11,580 bases of DNA from contig CAZWUZ010000109.1 in NCBI GenBank assembly GCA_964637655.1, positions 1-11,580 on the forward strand, read 5' to 3'. Within the stretch, counting starts at the first letter, position 1. Each line of letters starts with the position of its first letter. The DNA is from CAZWUZ01 sp964637655 [NCBI: uncultured bacterium]. Its GTDB lineage: Bacteria > DAOPZR01. The notes under the pieces were generated by a model. It saw only the letters and a program-made list of their open reading frames with translations. It made no database searches and was not told the origin of the DNA. Positions 1 through 5,850 of the stretch are shown here, one piece after another. The position numbers and the translations under genes are program-made.

Positions 1-813
1 ATGACCTACCACCGGCAGGGGGGGAACCTGCTCTGCCATTACTGCGGGGCGAGCAGCGCGCCGCTGGTCAAATGCCCGCACTGCGGCAAGGGACTGGAGT
101 ATCGCGGTTCGGGCACGCAGAAGATCGAGGAGGAACTCGTCGCGCTCTTCCCGCGGGCGCATATCCAGCGCATGGACCGCGACCTGATCACCACGACGGG
201 CGCGCTGGAGGATGTCTTCGCGCGCATGCAGTCGGGCGAAATCGACATCCTGCTCGGCACGCAGATGGTGGCCAAGGGACTCGATTTTCCGAATGTCGCA
301 CTGGTCGGGGTGATCAATGCCGACATCGCCATCCACCTCCCTGATTTCCGCGCCGCGGAGCGCAGTTTCAACCAGCTGCTGCAGGTGGCGGGACGCAGCG
401 GGCGCAAGGAGACGGGGAGCGTCATCATCCAGACCTTCAACCCCGACCACCCGGCGGTCAGGTTTGCCGCGCAGCACGACTACGCGGGGTTCTACGCGTA
501 CGAACTGGCGCAACGCACCGCCAGCGGCTACCCGCCGCTGACCCGGCTCGTGCTGCTGACGTTCAGCGGCAAAGAGGAAGCGGCTGTGGCGGGGACGGCA
601 CGCGCGTTCGCGCAGCGCGCGCGGCGGCAGGGGGGAGTGACCGTCAAGGGCCCGGCCCCGGCGGCGCTGGCGAAAATCAAGGAGAAGTACCGCTACCAGG
701 TGCTGTTGCTGGCGGACCGGCAGGCGACGCTGGTGCCGGTGCTGCAGCAGCTGCCGGCGCCCGCCCGCGGGGTCGATTGTCACGTCGATGTTGACCCGCT
801 GAGCACGCTCTGA
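1..813 (+). CDS. priA: Primosomal protein N' (PriA helicase), C-terminal part, truncated by the left window edge
   Basis: PriA is the 3'-5' DNA helicase that recognises stalled replication forks and reloads the replisome in the cytoplasm. The visible 270 residues begin inside the zinc-binding region: two CxxC pairs (Cys12/15 and Cys25/28) remain of the usual eight cysteines. Helicase motif V (GTQMVAKGLDFPN, about 86-98) and motif VI (QVAGRSGR, 128-135) follow, then the C-terminal PriA domain with a YPPLTRL segment near 175. The first ATG at the window edge is almost certainly an internal methionine, because TYHR-like wording lies mid-protein in the family and the ATPase Walker motifs must be upstream. 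The TGA stop shares bases with the ATG of the next gene (TGATG), so translation of the two is probably coupled. The wording around motif V is closer to spirochaete or Firmicutes PriA than to enterobacterial PriA. Confidence 0.95.
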   Translation: MTYHRQGGNLLCHYCGASSAPLVKCPHCGKGLEYRGSGTQKIEEELVALFPRAHIQRMDRDLITTTGALEDVFARMQSGEIDILLGTQMVAKGLDFPNVALVGVINADIAIHLPDFRAAERSFNQLLQVAGRSGRKETGSVIIQTFNPDHPAVRFAAQHDYAGFYAYELAQRTASGYPPLTRLVLLTFSGKEEAAVAGTARAFAQRARRQGGVTVKGPAPAALAKIKEKYRYQVLLLADRQATLVPVLQQLPAPARGVDCHVDVDPLSTL

Positions 814-2288
814 TGCGCACCTCCGCGCGACTGCTGCTCTGCCTGCTGGCCGGCGGGCTGCTGCTGCGCCTGACCCCGCTGCTGCTGGCGGAGTCCGGGA
901 CACTGGCGGGGGGGCCTGACGCCTGGTATCACCTGCGGCGCGCGCAGCTGGTGGCAGCCGGGCAGCCGCTGACCTTTGACGCCTGGACAGGATATCCCTT
1001 CGGCAATACCTGCCACTGGCCGCAGGGGTACGCGCTGCTGCTTGGCACGGCATACCGCGCCGGTGGTATCGCCGCGGTTGCCGCGGTACCGCTGCTGGCG
1101 GGACTGCTGGCGCTGGCGGCAGCGCTGCTCGTGTTCCGGCAGCGCTTTGGCGGCGGAGCATGGTATCCGCTGCTGCTGCTGGCGCTGGCGCCCGCGCTGC
1201 TTTTCCCGACCGTGTACTCAGCCATCGACCATCATTGCCTGGAAGTGCTGTGCAGCGTGCTGGTGCTGGCCGGGCTGGCAGTGCCCGGATGGCGCGGAGC
1301 AGTGCTGCTCGTTGCGGCGGTACTGCTCGCGTACGGCAGCATTCCGTCATGGCCGCTGATCGCCGCGCTCGCGGTGGCCGGGTATGCGGCGTGCCGGCTG
1401 CCGCCACGCGTGGCGGTGCTGCTGGTACTGCTCGCCGCGCTGGCGTTGCTGGCCGGGACGTCGGTCTACCTGAGCGACCCGTGGCTCGATACAGTAGCGG
1501 AGACCCGGCCGATGCTTTCGGTTGCCGCGCTCTTCCGCGCGGTGGTGGCGTTGTCGCCCGGCGTGCTGCTGCTGCCGCTGGCAGTGCTCTGGTGGGGGCG
1601 CGACATGCGCGACGGCGTTGCTGCCGGCCTGCTGACCCTGACGCTGCTGGCGCTGCCACTGCAGGTGATCGAAACGCGTTTCGCCTACTTTCTCGTGCTT
1701 CCGTCCGCGGCGGCGGCAATGGAAACGCTGCGCTGGCTGCGGCAGCGCAACGTGCGCCCGGGACCGGTCGTGCTGCTCGGTGTGTTCTGCCTGCTGCCGT
1801 CGCTGCGCGGTCTTGGCGAACTGCCGCAATGGGTCGAGGACATGCCGGCGGTGCGGGCGATTGCGCGGCAGCTGCACACGCTTCTGCCGCCGGCCGGTGA
1901 CCCGCTGCAGCCGCAGACGCGCCCGGCATACGGTGTGGCGGCGCGTTGGGACTGGGGCCATCACCTGCTCGCCATCGGCGGTCTCCCGGTGGCGGCCAGC
2001 CCGTTTCATACCGGCGCCGCCGGACGCGTGCTCGCGCACGACCTCATGTTTGCCGTGCCGGAGACGGCGAACGCGCTGGCGGACGCGCATGGTATCCGGG
2101 TGTTGCTGCTCGACGACATGGTGCAGAGCGGCTATGCCGGTGTTGCCGACAGCGGCATGCGGGCGCCGCTGCCGCAGTCGCTCTGGGCGCGCCTGTATGT
2201 GGCAGGTGACACGACGCTGGGGTGGTGCAGGGTGGCGGAACTCGACGGCGACCGTTCGCGCGTGCAGGTCTGGACGCGCGGATGGTGA
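813..2288 (+). CDS. STT3/PglB/AglB-like oligosaccharyltransferase (GT-C fold, GT66-like)
   Basis: This 491-residue polytopic membrane protein is predicted to transfer a lipid-linked glycan to protein at the outer face of the cytoplasmic membrane. The STT3 hallmarks occur in the right order: an Asp in GGPDAWYHLRR (Asp36) in the first external loop, IDHHCLE (138-144, with Asp139 and His141 in the position of the archaeal AglB metal ligands), TVAE (227-230, matching the TIxE motif of external loop 5), RFAYF (289-293), and RWDWG (378-382) in place of the WWDYG acceptor-sequon motif. It is much shorter than PglB (about 710) or AglB (about 800 or more), because the globular C-terminal domain is reduced to roughly 120 residues. 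The start overlaps the priA stop. Family membership is well supported. Whether it is an N-linked transferase with a normal sequon is inference, since the first Trp of the motif is Arg. Confidence 0.82.
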   Translation: MRTSARLLLCLLAGGLLLRLTPLLLAESGTLAGGPDAWYHLRRAQLVAAGQPLTFDAWTGYPFGNTCHWPQGYALLLGTAYRAGGIAAVAAVPLLAGLLALAAALLVFRQRFGGGAWYPLLLLALAPALLFPTVYSAIDHHCLEVLCSVLVLAGLAVPGWRGAVLLVAAVLLAYGSIPSWPLIAALAVAGYAACRLPPRVAVLLVLLAALALLAGTSVYLSDPWLDTVAETRPMLSVAALFRAVVALSPGVLLLPLAVLWWGRDMRDGVAAGLLTLTLLALPLQVIETRFAYFLVLPSAAAAMETLRWLRQRNVRPGPVVLLGVFCLLPSLRGLGELPQWVEDMPAVRAIARQLHTLLPPAGDPLQPQTRPAYGVAARWDWGHHLLAIGGLPVAASPFHTGAAGRVLAHDLMFAVPETANALADAHGIRVLLLDDMVQSGYAGVADSGMRAPLPQSLWARLYVAGDTTLGWCRVAELDGDRSRVQVWTRGW

Positions 2289-2303
2289 ACGCCCACACGC
2301 GCG

Positions 2304-2332
2304 TTGACGCTGTTTCCGGCGGCGTGTATACT
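2304..2332 (+). promoter_or_regulatory. Sigma70-type promoter upstream of the first SGNH gene
   Basis: TTGACG (2304-2309) and TATACT (2327-2332) are separated by exactly 17 bp, each one mismatch from consensus. They lie in an otherwise G+C-rich intergenic gap of 73 bp just after the STT3-like gene. The predicted transcription start near 2339 leaves a leader of about 22 nt before the ATG at 2362. The match is seen directly; use in vivo is inferred. Confidence 0.75.
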
Positions 2333-2351
2333 GCGCCCCCGACGGCATAAC

Positions 2352-2357
2352 GGAGGA
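2352..2357 (+). promoter_or_regulatory. Ribosome binding site of the first SGNH gene
   Basis: GGAGGA ends four bases before the ATG at 2362, a good Shine-Dalgarno match that fixes this start codon. Confidence 0.7.
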
Positions 2358-2361
2358 ACGG

Positions 2362-3522
2362 ATGCGCTACGCTAAACTGGCGGCAAAAATCGGGGCGACG
2401 GCACTGGTGACGCTGCTGCTGTTCGTCGCCTGTGGCGAATGGCTGCTGCGCTACCGGGCGGAACAGACCGCCGCGGCGGCCCGGGAAAAGTTCATCAGTG
2501 AGCATCCCGGGTTCAACCAGGAGGAATTGCCGGCCACCGCCCCGGTGGGCCAGCTGGCCTACTACTGGGACTGTTATGTCGGGCTGCGCTATGTGCCGGA
2601 CCAGCAGGTGCTCAACAAGCGGATCAACACCTACGGCTACCACGACACGGAGTGGACGCGCGTCAAGGCCCCGGGCACCTACCGTATCGCCCTGTTCGGC
2701 GGTTCGGTGGTCGACGGGAACGCGGACAGCGAAATGATCTCGGGCTATCTGCAGGAGGAGCTGCGGGCGCGGCACCCCGAAGTCGAGGTCATCAACTGCG
2801 GCCTGACCGGCATGATGAGCACGCAGGAACTGATCCTGCTCTGCACCGAGGTGCTCGATTTTGCGCCGGACATGGTTATCAACTACAACGGCATCAACGA
2901 ACTCTCGCCCCTGCGCTACGGGCTGAAGCCCGGGGAACATTTCTACTGGTACTTCGGGCAGTACAATATGTCGGGCGGTCAGTCACCCGGCAGGATGCTG
3001 GGCGCGCTGGCGACGAAACTCCGGCTCATGGTCATGGACAAGAGCCATCTCCTGCGCACGCTGCTCGCGCTGGGGGGAGTCGATACGGTCTATTCGGGAG
3101 CCGGGGTCAGCGACGCGCAACTGGCGGCCGCCGTGGACCGCTACTATCACAACCGCGAACTGATGCAGCAGCTTTGCGCGGCGCGCGGCATCAGTACGCT
3201 CTGGTTCATGCAGCCGATCATCTTCGAAAAGCGGCACCAGACCGTGTACGAGGCGTATACCGAGCAGATGAACCCGCCGGCCATCATCGATTTCTACCGG
3301 CGGGGCTACCGGATCTTTCACGAGCGGCGGCAGGCGGAAGGCCTGCCCCTGCGCATGGACGAACTGCTCGACAGCGCCACCACCAACATCTTCTCCGACC
3401 CGTATCACACGTATCCCGAGGGGGGGCGGATGGTTGCCCGGCGCATGGCGGCGGAAGTGGCAAAGGTGCTGGCGGCCCGCCGCCCGGTGCCCGCGGCGGG
3501 GCGGCGTTCAGCGGGACGGTGA
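2362..3522 (+). CDS. Membrane-anchored SGNH/GDSL-family hydrolase or acyltransferase (Ser nucleophile intact)
   Basis: This is a 386-residue protein with one N-terminal membrane anchor (about residues 8-24, followed by GEWLLR) and an extracytoplasmic SGNH domain. Visible blocks are: LFGGSVVDG with the nucleophile at Ser115 (block I), NCGLTGMMSTQE with Gly150 (block II), NYNGINE at 174-180 with Asn179 in the block III position, and DPYHTYPEG with Asp346 and His349 (block V). All catalytic positions are present, so it is probably an active esterase or O-acyltransferase acting on an envelope glycan or lipid. The substrate cannot be told from the sequence. It has its own promoter and faces the Dlt-like operon tail to tail; the last 15 bp overlap the end of the Cys-containing SGNH gene. 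The Arg/Pro-rich last 15 residues look disordered. It may deacylate or cooperate with the product of that operon, which is inference from position only. Confidence 0.82.
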   Translation: MRYAKLAAKIGATALVTLLLFVACGEWLLRYRAEQTAAAAREKFISEHPGFNQEELPATAPVGQLAYYWDCYVGLRYVPDQQVLNKRINTYGYHDTEWTRVKAPGTYRIALFGGSVVDGNADSEMISGYLQEELRARHPEVEVINCGLTGMMSTQELILLCTEVLDFAPDMVINYNGINELSPLRYGLKPGEHFYWYFGQYNMSGGQSPGRMLGALATKLRLMVMDKSHLLRTLLALGGVDTVYSGAGVSDAQLAAAVDRYYHNRELMQQLCAARGISTLWFMQPIIFEKRHQTVYEAYTEQMNPPAIIDFYRRGYRIFHERRQAEGLPLRMDELLDSATTNIFSDPYHTYPEGGRMVARRMAAEVAKVLAARRPVPAAGRRSAGR

Positions 3523-4530
3523 CGGCGTGGAGCCGGTATCCGTCTGCAGCAGCGGCAGGATGACCGGTACATCCTTCTGCACGATGAGGGCGAGTGCCTT
3601 CTCGTTGTAGTGCGTGTCGAGGTTTGATACCCAGAGCAGTTTCTCGTCCTGTCCGATAAACGCATCCAGTGTGTCGACCACCGTGACACCCAGCGGTTGC
3701 AGTTCCCGCGCGGCCTGCTCGTGCATGGCCCGGTACGGGTACTGTTCGATGGCGAGCGTGTTGATCACCGGCAGGATATTGACGATGACGGGAGAACCGT
3801 GCCGGCGCATGGCACTCACCATCCGCCCGAAGGCCTGCCAGGCCGCCCGGTAGGCGGGCGCGTTCGTGTCGTACAGCGACTGGTAATAATTCGCGTATTC
3901 CTGCTGATACCCCAGCTGGCGCACCAGCGTCTGATAGCGTGACCAGACAAACACCGACAGCATGGAATTTTCGAGGAGCAGGTTGCCCTCCGCGACCGGC
4001 GTCGGCTCCACGTCATTGAGGAAATAGTTGATCACGTAGAGGTCGGCGTCGTAGCTGTCACCCTCGCGGGCGAAAAGGGCGGACTGCTGCACCGCGTTGT
4101 AGTTGCCGCTGCCGAGGTTGACGGCTTCCCAGCGCGTGCCGCTGTCGGCGGCGGTGAGCGCCTGCGCCAGCTGCTCCGGGCAGGTGCCGGCGAACGGCAC
4201 GCCCCAGCCGAAGGTCATGCAGTCGCCGACGACGACGACCCGCTTCGTTCCCGGCGTGCGCGCGTAGGCGACGTCCGGACCGCGCAACCCGCGGGCGTTG
4301 ATGCTGACGTCGACCCCGTACAGTTTCGCCTGTGTGCCGGGGCGGTGGACGAAGACGAGGTCCGGGTCGTCGACCCGCTGCTTCATGCGCTGCGAGTACT
4401 TCCACATCTCGATGTCGAGGTTGTCGCGCAGCGAGAAGAAAACGCGGGTGAACCCCTCACAGACGAGCAGCGTGACGAGCAGCATGATGAGCGAAAAGGC
4501 GAGCTTCTTGGTCAGGGACAGGGTGGGCAT
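3508..4530 (-). CDS. DltD-like SGNH protein with Cys in place of the nucleophilic Ser
   Basis: This 340-residue protein has an N-terminal membrane anchor (about residues 9-24) and an extracytoplasmic SGNH domain. Block I reads VVVVGDCMTFGWGV, where relatives have GDSxTFGxGV, so the nucleophile position is Cys104 (codon TGC, at 4221-4219). Block II is NLGSGNYNAVQQ (Gly142 region), block III is NYFLND with Asn172, and block V is DTHYNEKA with Asp305 and His307 intact. As the last gene of the Dlt-like operon it is the expected final acyltransferase, taking the acyl group from the microprotein tyrosine and handing it to an envelope polymer. A Cys nucleophile would give a thioester intermediate in place of the usual ester. 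Alternatively the protein could be catalytically altered. The ATG lies 3 bp after the microprotein stop with no clear ribosome binding site. Confidence 0.85.
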   Translation of the reverse strand: MPTLSLTKKLAFSLIMLLVTLLVCEGFTRVFFSLRDNLDIEMWKYSQRMKQRVDDPDLVFVHRPGTQAKLYGVDVSINARGLRGPDVAYARTPGTKRVVVVGDCMTFGWGVPFAGTCPEQLAQALTAADSGTRWEAVNLGSGNYNAVQQSALFAREGDSYDADLYVINYFLNDVEPTPVAEGNLLLENSMLSVFVWSRYQTLVRQLGYQQEYANYYQSLYDTNAPAYRAAWQAFGRMVSAMRRHGSPVIVNILPVINTLAIEQYPYRAMHEQAARELQPLGVTVVDTLDAFIGQDEKLLWVSNLDTHYNEKALALIVQKDVPVILPLLQTDTGSTPSPSR

Positions 4531-4533
4531 CGT

Positions 4534-4698
4534 TCAGAAATCCATGTAGGTAAAGACCATGGGCGGGCTCTCCATGAGCAGAAAGAGTTGCGTCAGCACG
4601 AGCAACAGCGCCGCCAGCGCGAGCGCGAAGCCGCGCGCCGCCCCGCACCACCCTGCCGCGGTCATGAGCCAGTTCGTGACCCGCTGATAGCCGTCCAT
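4534..4698 (-). CDS. DltX-like membrane microprotein with C-terminal FxYxxF acyl-shuttle motif
   Basis: This 54-residue gene fills the gap between the MBOAT and SGNH genes, 3 bp from each. It starts ATG-GAC-GGC and ends with TGA. The N-terminal segment holds Arg6 and Arg22, followed by one hydrophobic helix (about 23-42, ALALAALLLVLTQLFLLM-like), then Glu-Ser-Pro-Pro and the terminal sequence VFTYMDF. Positive charges at the N-side predict N-inside, C-outside topology, so the C-terminus lies outside the cytoplasm. The last six residues F49-T50-Y51-M52-D53-F54 fit FxYxxF exactly and end at the stop codon, as in DltX. In Dlt systems the tyrosine of this hexapeptide carries the acyl group from MBOAT to the SGNH transferase, and the microprotein holds both together. 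The MBOAT next to it has no such motif at its own C-terminus, so this protein would supply it. The sequence matches directly; the function is inferred by analogy. Confidence 0.85.
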   Translation of the reverse strand: MDGYQRVTNWLMTAAGWCGAARGFALALAALLLVLTQLFLLMESPPMVFTYMDF

Positions 4699-4701
4699 CG
4701 T

Positions 4702-5844
4702 CTATGCCAGTCCGGTGATGACGCGCGCCACGCGCGCGGCGGTGGCAAGGTCACAGGCGAAGAGCAGCCAGCCCGCGGTGACAAAGTGGAATGTCACGAC
4801 TCCGCTGATGACCGCCAGCGTCCTGCTCCGGCGCAACCGCAGGCGGAGTGTAGCATACCGGGTGAGCAGGGTATAGTCGAGCGCCTTGACAGCGAAGAGG
4901 CCGAGCCCGTGGTAGGCGCCCCAGAGCAGGAAATGCGCGGTCAGCCCGTGCCACAGCCCGATGAGCATCATGGTCGCCATCATCGCGATGAAGGACATGA
5001 GCAGGACATGCTTTGCCGGGGTGCGGAACCCGCGGTACAGCACCTTGCCCAGCGGGATGAAGATGTAGTAGCGGATCCACAGGGTCAGCGACATGTGCCA
5101 GTTGTTCCAGAACTCCTGCAGGTTGCGCCGGAAATACGGGTGGCAGAAATTCTCGCACAGTTTCACGCCGAACAGCCGCCCGAGCCCGATGGCGATGTCG
5201 GTATAGGCGGAAAAGTCGAGATAGAGGAAGAGGGCGTAGGCGTAGAGCGCGAGGATGAGCTCCGCGCGCGTGCCGGTTCCGGCAGTGAGCGGGGCGGCGT
5301 ACGGGGCGAGCGCCCCGACGATGACGATCTTCTTGACCAGCCCGGCAGTGAGCCGCAGCAGACCGTACAACTGCCCCGCGGGTTCCAGTCGCTGGTTTTC
5401 CGGGACGAAGTCCTCAAGGCGCGACAGCGGCCCGGAGAAGAATTTCGGGAGGAAGAGCAGGTAGCTGAGGTAGGTGCCCAGCGGCATGCCGGTGGCCCGC
5501 GGGTTCTTCGCCCGGTACTCCGCCAGGAAGTGCATGGCATTGAAAGCCAGATAGGAAAACCCGACGAGGCGGAGCGGGATACCGTCCGCCTTCTGCGCCA
5601 GCAGGACGGCGAGTATGGTGACGATGAGCAGACCCGGGGAAACGCAGCGCGCGCCCAGCCAGGAGAGCGCGGCCACGGTCACCACCGCCACCAGCGCCCA
5701 GGGGAGTTCCCAGGCGAGCAGCAGCGCGGTGGCGCCCGTGAGAAACGGGAAGCGGAACCGCACCGGCAGCAGCCAGTAGACGACCCACAGCAGGTAGGCC
5801 CAGCCGAGGAAGGAGATGAGCGACGGCTGGCCGGCGGCGGGCAT
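4702..5844 (-). CDS. MBOAT-family membrane O-acyltransferase (DltB/AlgI-like)
   Basis: This is a 380-residue polytopic protein of the membrane-bound O-acyltransferase family, close to DltB in length and shorter than typical AlgI. Motifs in order: LPKFFSGPLSR (132-142), YLDFSAYTDIAIG (208-220), ENFCHPYFRRNLQEFWNNWHMSL (spanning 231-253, with His250), WIRYYIFIPLG (256-266) and IGLWHGLTAHFLLWGAYHG (spanning 295-313, with His299). His250 and His299 match the two conserved DltB histidines, with nearly the same spacing as in the Streptococcus thermophilus enzyme. In this family the acyl group is taken from a carrier-protein thioester on the cytoplasmic side and delivered across the membrane. The C-terminus ends VITGLA and lacks FxYxxF, in keeping with the separate microprotein gene 3 bp downstream. 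The start lies 6 bp after the ligase stop without a clear ribosome binding site, so coupling is likely. Confidence 0.93.
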   Translation of the reverse strand: MPAAGQPSLISFLGWAYLLWVVYWLLPVRFRFPFLTGATALLLAWELPWALVAVVTVAALSWLGARCVSPGLLIVTILAVLLAQKADGIPLRLVGFSYLAFNAMHFLAEYRAKNPRATGMPLGTYLSYLLFLPKFFSGPLSRLEDFVPENQRLEPAGQLYGLLRLTAGLVKKIVIVGALAPYAAPLTAGTGTRAELILALYAYALFLYLDFSAYTDIAIGLGRLFGVKLCENFCHPYFRRNLQEFWNNWHMSLTLWIRYYIFIPLGKVLYRGFRTPAKHVLLMSFIAMMATMMLIGLWHGLTAHFLLWGAYHGLGLFAVKALDYTLLTRYATLRLRLRRSRTLAVISGVVTFHFVTAGWLLFACDLATAARVARVITGLA

Positions 5845-5850
5845 GGCGGG

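Noticed and set aside
813-1720. Repeated CTG/GCTG runs
   Set aside because: They come from leucine codons in membrane helices, with no regular unit or spacing, so they are not a repeat element.
1347-2348. A 333-codon minus-strand frame opposite the STT3-like gene
   Set aside because: It is Arg/Gln/His-rich antisense translation with no recognisable domain. The plus strand carries STT3 motifs throughout.
2398-2436. Possible lipoprotein signal (FVAC at residues 21-24) in the first SGNH protein
   Set aside because: The -3 residue is Phe, and the segment continues as GEWLLR. This looks like the single membrane anchor seen in related SGNH proteins rather than a lipobox.
3480-3540. Bidirectional terminator between the convergent SGNH genes
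   Set aside because: The region is coding on both strands and G+C-rich. I found no stem followed by a T-tract on either strand.
4457-4651. A 64-codon minus-strand frame in the MBOAT-SGNH gap
   Set aside because: It is Arg/Ala/His-rich and overlaps the SGNH start out of frame. The 54-residue frame at 4534-4698 fits the gap exactly and ends with a functional motif.
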